A stretch of 64,000 bases of DNA from AWTP1-13 sp963820375 (GTDB taxonomy: Bacteria; Pseudomonadota; Alphaproteobacteria; Rhizobiales; Hyphomicrobiaceae). Below, piece by piece: positions 36,303-43,693 of this stretch. How positions within the stretch are numbered: position 1 is the first letter of the stretch; the number at the start of each line of letters is the position of its first letter. The DNA is taken from contig CAWFZX010000021.1 of assembly GCA_963820375.1 (NCBI GenBank), forward strand, positions 278,890-342,889, given 5' to 3'. Below the pieces are notes generated by a model. It had not been told where the DNA came from. It saw only the letters and a program-made list of their open reading frames with translations, and made no database searches. A program made the translations under genes and the position numbers.

Positions 36303-36770
36303 GTACGAGTACGCGCCGAGCTGGCGAAGATAGCGAAGCAGCGACGGACCTAGTCATCCCGGCGCAGTCCTGCGACTGGCAAACTAGGGAGCCAAGAGCA
36401 TGAACAACATCGAGAACAATCGACGCCCGTAGCAACCCTCTAGCTCTCAAACCAAGAGGCAGGACCATCATACCACGGAAGGGTAGTGCCAGGACCTAAG
36501 GGCGGCGGCTCAGAATCGTCGGCGGCAGCTATAAGGTTGATGCCTACGCCCATGTGTTATTTCCAACGGCCGACCGCGCGACGGCGATAGAGGCGACCCG
36601 ACGCGAGATCAATCGTTGGGCGCATGTCGCCGTCGTGCGTGCGCATCACGAACAGCACGACTTGCGCGCCGCTCGCAAGCGATGTGCCAGCTACGGCCTC
36701 ATGCCTGCGGCAAGAGCGAACGTATTCGATCACCTCGTCGGCGTGGGCGCGCGTAGCAGTGCTGTTGTTG
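36303..36770. other. Non-coding stretch after the TopoVI-A-like gene
   Basis: No ORF here has convincing protein character. An 85-codon minus-strand frame (36557-36814) runs out of the repeat-family remnant and is probably not a gene. The stretch lies just downstream of that remnant in the minus-strand sense. Confidence 0.5.
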
Positions 36771-36815
36771 TTAGCGCCGCCCGCCCATGCCGCCGTCCAT
36801 GCGGCCACGATCACC
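36771..36815 (-). pseudogene. 3' remnant of the small Met/Gly/Arg-rich protein family
   Basis: Read on the minus strand, these 45 bases encode GDRGRMDGGMGGRR followed by TAA, then the same cttgttgtta-type bases seen after the array genes at 39.5-40.1 kb. This is the C-terminal signature of the array proteins, with no gene attached. It abuts and slightly overlaps (in another frame) the stop of the haloperoxidase-like gene at 36811. With the family-like start of that gene it appears to be the other end of a broken sixth family copy. Confidence 0.75.
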
Positions 36816-38571
36816 TCCTGCCCCTTGTACCGGATGGGGGAGGTGCAGATCGGCCGCCGGGTCGGGCGCCAGGCGGTTGTGAGGGCGTCGGGCTGAAGCC
36901 TCTAAAGTTCTCGTTGTAGGTCGCGTTGTAATCCCTCAGCACGCTGCCCGCCGAAGCCCGGCCCAGGGTTATTCCCCGAATTTCGTCTCTGCGAAAATGG
37001 ACGCCCGCGGTGTTCCGGCCGAAGGCCACGTTGAACGCCAGCTTGTTCAGTTCATGGCCGACGGTCAACGGCTCCCCCTTCCACGGCTGCAGCGACAGGC
37101 CGTCCTCGCTTGGGACGACCGGGTTCGGGATCACGAACGCTTCGTTGAAGAAGGCCTTGAGCACCGTGACGCCGGCGCCGGTGAAGGTCGCGTTGCCCCC
37201 GGGGTAGGCCGGGTGCGTCGGGCAGCCTTCGGGATAGGCCTGGGGACAGAGGTAGGTGCCGTGCTGGCTAAAGACCGCCGCGAGGGCCGGCGAGTCGAAC
37301 AGCTTGGCGTGGATCGGATACTGCGCGGCGCCGGTCATGTGGTGATGGATGCGTCCGCCGAACTCTTCCGGCCGCAGGCGGCGGTGGACCACCCACTTCT
37401 GATACCACGCCGCTTTCAGCGCCGGATTGGCCACGCGGGCGACGAGGTCCAAGACATGCGGCGCGCCGAACGTGACAAAGCCGACTTGCGTCGACGAGCC
37501 CCGATAGGGATTGGCCTCGTCGAGCACCTCGCCGCCGAACTGCTGGACGTAGTCGAGGAGGATGAGTGCCGCAATCAGCGTGCTCTGGTAGCTGAAATTG
37601 CGGTGCGCCCATTCCCCCAGGACGCGGCCATTGCAAATGTACCGCGGCTGCGCCTCGAACCGCGGCTGGGCTGAGGCCGGCGCCCCGTTTTGGGCCGCGA
37701 GCCAGCTGTCATAGGCGGTCAAATGATCAACGCCAGGGACGGTCGTGCGGTAGCGCTGTTCCACCGGCGTGGTGCCAAGGAGGTAGGGCTGCAGGAGGAA
37801 CTGCGAGACATACGGCCCGGTTTGCACGCCGGGCAAGTCCGCGCGGAATAGGGTTCCGGCGCCGACATCCGCAAATTCCGAGAACCGCCGCAGATCGTTG
37901 ATGGCCGCGGCTGTCACCGGCTCATTCCCATATTGTGAGAATGGGACCTCGCGCGTCAGCGCGAGCCAATAGCATTCGGCCATTTCCCCGGCAAATGCTT
38001 CATCGGCGAAACGTGGCGGCGGTTCGATCGCCAGCGCGTGTGGATCCGCCCCCACCAACGCGTAGGCAAAGGCGGCCTGCGGATTGGCGAGTTTGGCTTT
38101 GCCGCCCAGCGGGATCCGATCAAAATCGGCCGGGCTGCCGCTCCTGATCGCCTGCAGCAGCTGCCGATAGGCGTTCGGATCGACCTCGCCGAGCGCATTA
38201 TGTGGCAGCGCCTTGCTGTAATTGGCGATACCGGCCGGGTATTGCTCCTCGTCTCCATTCGTCTGCGGCTCAGGAAATTCCTGGTCGAGCTGATCCCTGG
38301 CGGCCTGCCAGCGAATGTCCAGCGCCTCCGCCCGGCGGGCCTGCCGCGAGCCGGGGGTCGCCTGGAGGGCGACGGCGTTTGGACTGGCGGCGCCGGTCTG
38401 CGCTGAGACGGGTTGCGTGTCGGCCACCAGGGTCGCCGCGGTGAGTGGGCCAGCCGCGGCGAGGAATTGCCGACGACTGGGTGATGCCATGGCAGACGGA
38501 CGCTCTGCCCCTGGTGTTGAACGGCGCTTTGCCGACATGGATAGCGCCAGCGATGCTTTGTGTATTCTCAT
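36811..38571 (-). CDS. Vanadium-dependent haloperoxidase-like (PAP2-superfamily) protein, probable Tat export
   Basis: A protein of 586 residues (from ATG 38571; ATG 38490 gives 559). A twin-arginine-like signal SRRQFLAAAG lies at about 32-41. The body matches bacterial haloperoxidase-like proteins: QKWVVHRRLRPEEFGG (residues K392, R400) and FGRNTAGVHFRRDE (R519, H525) correspond to vanadate/phosphate ligands. In the middle motif, usually PSGHA, this protein reads YPGGNATF, so the catalytic His position (about 460) is Asn and the Ser is Gly. The first 13 residues and the upstream DNA resemble the array genes at 38.8-40.4 kb rather than a peroxidase. The product would be periplasmic; enzymatic activity is uncertain. 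Confidence 0.8.
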   Translation of the reverse strand: MRIHKASLALSMSAKRRSTPGAERPSAMASPSRRQFLAAAGPLTAATLVADTQPVSAQTGAASPNAVALQATPGSRQARRAEALDIRWQAARDQLDQEFPEPQTNGDEEQYPAGIANYSKALPHNALGEVDPNAYRQLLQAIRSGSPADFDRIPLGGKAKLANPQAAFAYALVGADPHALAIEPPPRFADEAFAGEMAECYWLALTREVPFSQYGNEPVTAAAINDLRRFSEFADVGAGTLFRADLPGVQTGPYVSQFLLQPYLLGTTPVEQRYRTTVPGVDHLTAYDSWLAAQNGAPASAQPRFEAQPRYICNGRVLGEWAHRNFSYQSTLIAALILLDYVQQFGGEVLDEANPYRGSSTQVGFVTFGAPHVLDLVARVANPALKAAWYQKWVVHRRLRPEEFGGRIHHHMTGAAQYPIHAKLFDSPALAAVFSQHGTYLCPQAYPEGCPTHPAYPGGNATFTGAGVTVLKAFFNEAFVIPNPVVPSEDGLSLQPWKGEPLTVGHELNKLAFNVAFGRNTAGVHFRRDEIRGITLGRASAGSVLRDYNATYNENFRGFSPTPSQPPGARPGGRSAPPPSGTRGRR

Positions 38572-38650
38572 GATCACGTGCCTTCTTGCGGGTCGTCTGT
38601 GCGTATGCAGCGCACTACGCACGGTGTGCCACGACGGTTTTGCCGTGAGG

Positions 38651-38675
38651 ATTTCAAACGTCTGTGACGGAGCGG
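38651..38675 (-). promoter_or_regulatory. 25-bp element shared with the region upstream of the array
   Basis: Bases 38651-38675 match 40482-40506 at 21 of 25 positions, including tgacggagcgg. Each copy sits 67-80 bases upstream of a start codon (haloperoxidase-like gene and first array gene). It may be a promoter or operator, or simply the flank of a duplicated unit. Confidence 0.4.
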
Positions 38676-38786
38676 GGGCTCGGCGGGGCGTGCTAAGCGC
38701 ATAGAGGGAGACCGCCCAGCTACGCTTCGGGCGGCCTCTTCCGGCGGAGGGCGTGGGAGAACGGCGGCCCTCCGCCTCGTTGAACC

Positions 38787-39221
38787 TTAGCGCCGCCCGC
38801 CCATCCCGCTGTTCATGCGGCCACCACCCATGCCACCGCGCATTCCACGGCCGCCACCTTTGTCAGGCGCTCCGCGCATGTTGCGGTTGGAGGGACGGGA
38901 CGTTGCGCGGGGCATCCGCAGGTTTTCAGGCGCGTCGCTCACTACGGCGACGAGACCTTGCTCGCGTACTGTTCGCGCCGCCGCGCCGCCGCGCATTACG
39001 CGACCGCCCGGGGAGGGTGTTCCGCGCATATCACGGTTGGAGGGACGAGACGTAGCGCCGGGCAGGCTCTGACTCGGCCGGGGAGCGCGCTGGAAGGCGT
39101 AGGTGTCAGACGTGCTGTGCCCCTCAATTTCGCGCTGCGCTGATGCGCTGTCGAACGATGACGTAACCGCGAGAGCCGCAGCGGTCAGGGCGGGTGCGAT
39201 GGATGCCTTGCGTAGTCTCAT
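38787..39221 (-). CDS. Array protein 5: small exported Met/Gly/Arg-rich protein, long form
   Basis: A 144-residue paralogue of the array, longer than its neighbours. The signal peptide MRLRKASIAPALTAAALAVT is followed by a variable region, then two copies of a block of the type ATSRPSNRDMRG...GGRVMRGG (about residues 56-78 and 104-128), so the extra length comes from an internal partial duplication. It ends with GGMGGGRMNSGMGGRR. Mature part holds about eight Met. It is the last gene of the array, starting 21 bp after the stop of the broken fourth copy, and has the same agatcgatc leader before the ATG. Confidence 0.7.
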   Translation of the reverse strand: MRLRKASIAPALTAAALAVTSSFDSASAQREIEGHSTSDTYAFQRAPRPSQSLPGATSRPSNRDMRGTPSPGGRVMRGGAAARTVREQGLVAVVSDAPENLRMPRATSRPSNRNMRGAPDKGGGRGMRGGMGGGRMNSGMGGRR

Positions 39222-39242
39222 GATCGATCTCCTTGTTTGTCG

Positions 39243-39525
39243 TTAGCGCCGCCCCATGCCGCCATTCATGCGGCTGCCGCCCATGCCGCGCATTCCACGG
39301 CCACCCATTGAGGGCGCTCCGCGCATGTCACGGTTAGAGGGTCGAGGTGCTGCGCCGGGCGCCCTGGTTCGGCTGCGGGGCGCGAAAGGCGTAGGCGTCG
39401 TCATATCTCAGGCCAGGCCTTTTGTAGTATCCGAAGTCGGCGGCCGACGCTGTGTCGGCGAACGATGCCGCAGCGATGGCGACCGCGGCTGAGCTGAGTG
39501 CAATCGAAGTCTTGCGTAGCGTCAT
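39243..39525 (-). pseudogene. Array protein 4: frameshifted copy
   Basis: The first 52 codons follow the family (signal peptide MTLRKTSIALSSAAVAIAAA, then a tyrosine-rich segment and APQPNQG). A 2-bp deletion relative to copy 2 then shifts the frame, ending at 39334 after 63 residues. The original frame resumes as PGAAPRPSNRDMRGAPSMGG and ends RMNGGMGRR at 39243. So the C-terminal tail is preserved in the DNA but not in register. Ribosome site and spacing are as in the other copies. Confidence 0.75.
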
Positions 39526-39542
39526 GATCGATCTCCTTGTTG

Positions 39543-39821
39543 TTAGCGCCGGCCCATCCCGCCGTTCCTGCGGCCACCGTCGCGCATTCCACGGCCGCCC
39601 TGGTAGGGCATCCCGCGCGTGTCGCGGCTGGGAGATTGAGAGGTTGCGCCGGTCAGAGTCTGGCTCGGCTGCGGGGCGCGATAGAGATCAAAACCATCAA
39701 AGTACCCATAGTAGTTGCCTCCCCCTCGGAACCCGCGGGCCGACGAGGTGTCGGCGAGCGATGCCGTGGCGAGAGCGACTACGGCCAAGCCCAGTGCAAT
39801 CGAAGTCTTGCGTAGCGTCAT
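39543..39821 (-). CDS. Array protein 3: small exported Gly/Arg-rich protein
   Basis: A 92-residue protein: signal peptide (MTLRKTSIALGLAVVALATA, cleavage after TSSA), a Gly/Tyr/Phe stretch (GGGNYYGYFDGFDLYRAP), and a tail ending QGGRGMRDGGRRNGGMGRR. It has fewer Met (three in the mature part) than its neighbours. It starts 18 bp after the stop of copy 2 and is preceded by the common GGGAGATCGATC leader. No known domain is recognised. Confidence 0.72.
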   Translation of the reverse strand: MTLRKTSIALGLAVVALATASLADTSSARGFRGGGNYYGYFDGFDLYRAPQPSQTLTGATSQSPSRDTRGMPYQGGRGMRDGGRRNGGMGRR

Positions 39822-39839
39822 GATCGATCTCCCTTGTTG

Positions 39840-40118
39840 TTAGCGCCGGCCCATGCCGCCGTTCATGCGGCTGCCACCGCGCATCCCACGATCGCCCATG
39901 GACGGGGCCATGCGCATGTCACGCTTGGAGGGTCGCGGTGCCGCGCCCGGCAGGTTCTGGTTCTGTTGCGGGGCGCGATAGAGGAAGCCGCCACCATCGA
40001 AGTAGGCCGGACCCCTGCTGTAGCCGAAATTGACAGCCGACGCGGTGTCGGCCAGCGATGTCGCAGCGAGAGCGACCACGGCTGAGCCGAGTGCAATCGT
40101 GGTCTTGCGTAGCGTCAT
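39840..40118 (-). CDS. Array protein 2: small exported Met/Gly/Arg-rich protein
   Basis: A 92-residue protein with signal peptide MTLRKTTIALGSAVVALAAT (cleavage near ASA), a central FGYSRGPAYFDGGGFLYRAP and a tail PSKRDMRMAPSMGDRGMRGG then SRMNGGMGRR. Six methionines fall in the last 31 residues. Start lies 17 bp after the stop of copy 1, with AAGGAGATCAATC as ribosome site. Paralogous to the four neighbouring genes; function unknown. Confidence 0.72.
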   Translation of the reverse strand: MTLRKTTIALGSAVVALAATSLADTASAVNFGYSRGPAYFDGGGFLYRAPQQNQNLPGAAPRPSKRDMRMAPSMGDRGMRGGSRMNGGMGRR

Positions 40119-40135
40119 GATTGATCTCCTTGTTG

Positions 40136-40414
40136 TTAGCGCCGGCCCATGCCCCCGTTAACACGGCCACCGCCGCGCATGCTGCGGCCTCCCATGGACG
40201 GGGACGCGCGCATGTCACGGTTAGAGGGACGAGGCTCTGCGCCGCGCAGGCTCTGGTTCGACTGAGGGGCGGCGCGATAGGAATCGAAACCTTCGAAGGC
40301 AAAGTAACCGTAGCGACGGTCGCTGAAGCCGGCCGACGCGCCGTCGAACGCAGATGCTCCCGCCAGAGCCGCAACGATCGTCGCGAGCGCGAGCGATGGT
40401 TTGCGTAGTCTCAT
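40136..40414 (-). CDS. Array protein 1: small exported Met/Gly/Arg-rich protein (first of operon)
   Basis: A 92-residue protein. The signal peptide is MRLRKPSLALATIVAALAGA (cleavage near GASA), followed by an aromatic segment (RRYGYFAFEGFDSYRAAP) and a tail PSNRDMRASPSMGGRSMRGG then GRVNGGMGRR. It is the first gene of the array, so the promoter should lie in 40415-40520, where a 25-bp element shared with the haloperoxidase-like gene is found. A GGGAG site stands 8-12 bases before the ATG. Its N-terminal codons closely match those of the haloperoxidase-like ORF. Confidence 0.72.
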   Translation of the reverse strand: MRLRKPSLALATIVAALAGASAFDGASAGFSDRRYGYFAFEGFDSYRAAPQSNQSLRGAEPRPSNRDMRASPSMGGRSMRGGGRVNGGMGRR

Positions 40415-40481
40415 GATCGATCTCCCTTTGAGTTCCACTTGCCGGGAGTACGGGCAGACAGGCAACTTGGTTCTGCGCGGC

Positions 40482-40506
40482 ATCTCAAACATTAGTGACG
40501 GAGCGG
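40482..40506 (-). promoter_or_regulatory. 25-bp element upstream of array gene 1
   Basis: This is the partner of the element at 38651-38675 (21 of 25 identical). It lies 68 bases upstream of the ATG of array gene 1 and is the only recognised candidate control site for the operon. Confidence 0.4.
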
Positions 40507-40520
40507 AAGCCTAGCGCGCG

Positions 40521-40639
40521 GAGCTCGCCAGGGTCATCGAGCGCATGCGATCGCTGCCGCTAAGCAACGGCACCGCCCGCGAGCTGAGAAAGCAGCAGGC
40601 CAGCTTGGAGCGCCAAATTGCCGAGTTGGAGCAGGCCTG
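40521..40639 (+). pseudogene. C-terminal coiled-coil remnant of an unknown gene
   Basis: An open frame without a start reads ELARVIERMRSLPLSNGTAR then ELRKQQASLERQIAELEQA and a TGA at 40637. An in-frame TAG lies just upstream at 40511. The heptad-like Leu/Glu/Gln pattern looks like a genuine protein end, perhaps of a recombinase or DNA-binding protein, left after a deletion that joined it to the array leader. Confidence 0.45.
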
Positions 40640-40751
40640 ACGACTAAAGGAAGCAGACGGCTAGGCCTTAACCGAACGACCTACCGCTCTGTGCAATATC
40701 GCACCGAATCCGGGCTTGCACCTGTATCTGCTCCAGATCCTACCGTGCACA

Positions 40752-40854
40752 GCACCCGACGGGCTCCGTGACGCTAAGATGCCATTCCTGGTGATCCGGA
40801 AACGCTGTTGGGCATACGACGCACTCGATAGCGAGCCCGTTGGGTGCTTTTTTT
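40752..40854 (+). ncRNA. Candidate structured RNA / long-loop terminator
   Basis: Bases 40752-40766 and 40833-40847 can form a 15-pair helix (14 Watson-Crick, one G-U when transcribed on the plus strand). Seven T follow at once (40848-40854), as in an intrinsic terminator, but the loop is 66 nt and contains a nested ATGCC/GGCAT pairing. A 15-base motif at 40789-40803 is repeated at 40854-40868 with one change. No protein frame covers it. It could be a terminator, an attenuator or a small RNA. Confidence 0.4.
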
Positions 40855-40898
40855 GGTAATCCGGAAACCAGTCTCGTTGGGGTCGAACCAGACGCTGT

Positions 40899-41159
40899 TC
40901 ACCCACGGCGCCTGTAGTCGAGCGCCATCCGCTGCAATGCGGATTGCTTCAAAACCGCCACGTCATGTCTGTCCTCGTTGGCAACCGAGAGAATGGCCTT
41001 CGCTAATCGAACGCGGGCTTTCTCTACATCTGGTGGGCCATTACCGAAGTTGCCGGCGATCTCAGCCCAGGCCGCATCGAAAGCCGCCCCGATTGCTTTC
41101 AAGGCCTCGGGGCCGAACGATGCCCCATCGATGAGTTGCCGAGCCCTTGTGATCGTCAT
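40899..41159 (-). CDS. Conserved hypothetical protein of recombinase-linked type
   Basis: An 86-residue, mostly helical soluble protein (ARQLIDGASFGPEALKAIGA, AFDAAWAEIAGNFG, RVRLAKAILSVANEDRHDVA). I recall similar small proteins in rhizobial genomes but no defined domain. A GGAGG sequence eight to ten bases before ATG 41159 supports translation. It lies downstream of the serine recombinase gene on the same strand and may belong to the same mobile unit. Confidence 0.7.
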   Translation of the reverse strand: MTITRARQLIDGASFGPEALKAIGAAFDAAWAEIAGNFGNGPPDVEKARVRLAKAILSVANEDRHDVAVLKQSALQRMALDYRRRG

Positions 41160-41299
41160 CGTGGTACGCCTCCGCTAGGCGCTCGGTCATAGAGTTACGC
41201 CAGCCTCGCGACAGTTGCGTGACCAGCCGGCTGAGGTCCGTCAAGCGTATGGCCGCCCTTGTGGCGCCAGAGGCGTGCGGAAATGGTGGCCTAGCAGGC

Positions 41300-42013
41300 T
41301 TACGCCGAGCCCGTGCTCGATTTCGCAGGCATCGGCCCATCGATCATTGCCTGCACCGCGGAGGCCGAAAACGGCGTCCCGCGGCGCGTCAGGTGCCCCA
41401 TTGCTGCGAGCTCACTGCTGATCTTGCGGAATGACCGGCGATCGCCATTGAGGGGCGATGCGCGACGCAGGCGCTTCGCCTCACGCACCACTTCCGGGCG
41501 CAATTCGACATGAGATTTGCGACCCTCGCACTTGCCGAGCTCGCGGCGCTTGCGCTCACGGGCACCGCGGAGCTTGGCGACTGTCATTGCCTTGTCGAAT
41601 TCGGCCACGGCGCCGAGTACCTGGCGGATCAGCTTGGACGTGGGCCCATCATCAAGGAAGGCGTTGGGGCTATCGGCAGCTACGAGCTCGATCCCGAGCT
41701 CGCGGAGCTTAGCGAAGCCCACTTCCTGCACCATCAGGTCGCGAGCGAAGCGGTTTGCCGTCTCCACGATGATCGTGCGGACACCATTGCCGGCGATCGC
41801 CTTGAGCATCTCGGCAAAGCCAGGCCTGGACTCGATCGGATCTGCACCAGACACGGCAGCGTCATAGAACTCGCCGGCCAGCTCGTAACCGCCACGCTTG
41901 GTGAATGCCGCGATCGCATCTCGCTGGCGCCGATCGCTGTCCCGATCGCCCCCGACATTGGGTGCCGAGCTCGTGCGGAGATAGGCGAAGGCCTTTTCCG
42001 TTCTCTGCGCCAT
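41300..42013 (-). CDS. Serine recombinase (resolvase/invertase family)
   Basis: A 237-residue small serine recombinase. The N-terminal catalytic domain opens with KAFAYLRTSSAPNVGGDRD, the nucleophile being Ser15 or Ser16, and continues with SRPGFAEMLKAI and TIIVETANRFARDLMVQE, where the arginine and neighbouring residues match the resolvase active site. The long E helix is QVLGAVAEFDKAMTVAKLRG, and a C-terminal helix-turn-helix follows (SFRKISSELAAMGHLTRRGT). ATG 42013 is favoured; four more residues are possible. The lack of a nearby transposase suggests a stand-alone or remnant element. A degenerate copy of its C-terminal part lies at 57.5 kb. Confidence 0.87.
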   Translation of the reverse strand: MAQRTEKAFAYLRTSSAPNVGGDRDSDRRQRDAIAAFTKRGGYELAGEFYDAAVSGADPIESRPGFAEMLKAIAGNGVRTIIVETANRFARDLMVQEVGFAKLRELGIELVAADSPNAFLDDGPTSKLIRQVLGAVAEFDKAMTVAKLRGARERKRRELGKCEGRKSHVELRPEVVREAKRLRRASPLNGDRRSFRKISSELAAMGHLTRRGTPFSASAVQAMIDGPMPAKSSTGSA

Positions 42014-42454
42014 TTTGCCAACCACTGCTGGGTGTTTCCAGCTATTCTGTCCTGCATTCTCAAGTAATTAGTACACTGATTTGGGTCAGAAGGTAACGAA
42101 AAGAAGCAAATGCCACCGGGTGCGGAGGATGAACGCTTAACCCGGGGGCGGTATGACCCGGCCGGCGCGCAAGGGCTTGGCCCGCACCCCGAGCCCCGTA
42201 GCGCCAGCCACGCCTTGGGGCCGCCACGCGCCAGGGCGTGGTCTTACGGGGACCGGTTCAATTCAGCGTGGCGAGCCAGGGCGGGGCACATGCACCCGTT
42301 TGCTGCCAGCCTGACGTAGGCGCTCCGACATGGAAAGCCGCCGCTGGTCACACACCAGGCGCCCATCCTTCAACCTTTGCGGCAATTCGAATGATGCGGC
42401 TTGTGATCGACGCCATGGGCGACGAGCGGATCCAGCGCCGCCTTGGTGCTCAGC
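42014..42454. other. Non-coding stretch upstream of the recombinase
   Basis: No supported gene. Short frames here are alanine/proline/arginine-rich and look like high-GC chance ORFs. A recombinase promoter or resolution site might be expected near 42014-42110, but no clear dyad repeat was recognised. Confidence 0.5.
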
Positions 42455-42640
42455 TTACCTTGCCAACCTGGAGATGGTGGCGGGGTGCACGTGGAAAGTC
42501 CTGGCGATGGAGCGGCAGCTTTCGCCGGCGGCCAGGCGCCTGAGTGCCTCGGCCTGCTCACTGAGCTTGGACGTCCCTTTGCCGATGTGATTCCCGGAAT
42601 TCGAGCGGCCAGCTCAACCCGAGGCGCCGGCGCAGCAAGC
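42455..42640 (-). pseudogene. Remnant of the HTH gene found at 45.5 kb
   Basis: On the minus strand this encodes KGTSKLSEQAEALRRLAAGE then SCRSIARTFHVHPATISRLA, ending in TAA at 42455. It matches the last 45 residues of the HTH protein at 45516-46088 closely, including flanking DNA, with a two-residue gap. The rest of the gene is missing or unrecognisable. It is a second, broken copy of the same family, about 3 kb away. Confidence 0.7.
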
Positions 42641-42796
42641 CGCCCTCCCCCGAAATGGGGGTACTCAGTCTCAAGCTTGCCAACGCACGGTATTATTGCG
42701 TCGCCAGCTGATCGTCGGCCCACCCCGCAAACTTCGCTTCAAAGCGCCCGGAACAGGAGCGGGCACTGTGCGTTCGCTAAATAGAAGGCAGAATCA

Positions 42797-43411
42797 ATGC
42801 GTTGCGAGGCGCACATGCGTACGATGTGGTTCGCACTGACTCTATCCGTATTGGCTGGCGAGGCGTTGGCTCAGACCGGAGGTGCTCCGTCCGGCGGTGC
42901 TGCGTCCGGTGGTGCTGCGTCATCACAGGGCGCGCCGCCCAGCGCGCCGGCGACGAGATCCTTAGGTCCAACGGGGGCACCGATGACTGCACCCACCGCG
43001 CCGCCTAATTCTACCGTTTTTCCGCCCACGCGGCTGCTTCCAACACCTGCGCCGAGCACAATCGCGACTGGCCAATCGGGAGACGCACCGCCTCCGGGGA
43101 CAACTACGCCGGGAGCGCCAACAAGCCCCGATCCAAATCTACCCGCAACGGCCTCTGGTGGGCGGCCGCAGCCTGGCGGCGCCAATTCATCGGAGCAAAG
43201 CACTCGGAGCATCACGAACCCAATCAGCGAGCGTTATGCTGACTGCGTAAAGCTCTGGGACACCGACACGCATATGAGCAAATCGGATTGGTCGCGCTCC
43301 TGCCGGCAGGTCGAGAACAGATCACAAAATCTGCAAGCCGAGGATTCCGCCACTGACCTGTCGGGGCCGAAACCCCGCAACAAGACCGGAGCAGAGCTGC
43401 AATCACCCTAG
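42797..43411 (+). CDS. Exported Pro/Ala-rich protein with conserved C-terminal motif
   Basis: A 204-residue secreted protein. A signal peptide (MRTMWFALTLSVLAGEALA) starts at 42815; ATG 42797 would add six residues, and both starts have a fair GA-rich site. Residues 25-135 are low-complexity Gly/Ala/Pro/Thr. The end SERYADCVKLWDTDTHMSKS and DWSRSCRQVENR looks like a conserved small domain with two Cys. Function unknown; such proteins are frequent in rhizobial accessory DNA. Confidence 0.7.
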   Translation: MRCEAHMRTMWFALTLSVLAGEALAQTGGAPSGGAASGGAASSQGAPPSAPATRSLGPTGAPMTAPTAPPNSTVFPPTRLLPTPAPSTIATGQSGDAPPPGTTTPGAPTSPDPNLPATASGGRPQPGGANSSEQSTRSITNPISERYADCVKLWDTDTHMSKSDWSRSCRQVENRSQNLQAEDSATDLSGPKPRNKTGAELQSP

Positions 43412-43693
43412 CGCACGCGGGCAATGATTTTCAGGTACGACCGAGCTTGGCTTGCAGCCGGCGGTGTGAGATGCGCGGACGAGGTCGGGAAATATCCGTC
43501 TATCTGGACCGGCCAAACCTGATACCCGCAGCCCCCGGCTTCGCGTACTCTGGTTTCCTCTTGGCTCGGTGTTTCGCGTGGGCCAAGGTGGAGCTCCCAG
43601 GCTGGCCCGCTGTTAGTGAAGCAAATGCAGGTTCCCTGGCCTGGGAGCGGTGGGCGTCTTTTCATTTTCCCGAGAACCCGCCACGCAAAAGAA

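Larger units (their letters stand above)
38787..40414 (-). repeat. Tandem gene array, five units of about 297 bp
   Basis: Start codons fall at 40414, 40118, 39821, 39525 and 39221, giving periods of 296, 297, 296 and 304 bp. Each unit carries the same ribosome-binding leader, a signal-peptide gene and a C-terminal Met/Gly/Arg tail, so the array grew by unequal duplication. Central regions diverge most, and the leader and C-terminal codons least. Confidence 0.85.

Noticed and set aside
36554..36919. Plus-strand 121-codon ORF opposite the repeat remnant
   Set aside because: Overlaps the end of the haloperoxidase-like gene and the family remnant; no protein pattern was recognised.
38787..40414. 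CRISPR array
   Set aside because: The repeats are about 297-bp protein-coding units, not 25-40-bp repeats with spacers.
42797..43411. Exported Pro/Ala-rich protein as a member of the 39-kb array family
   Set aside because: It lacks the Met/Gly/Arg tail and has a distinct Cys-containing C-terminus.
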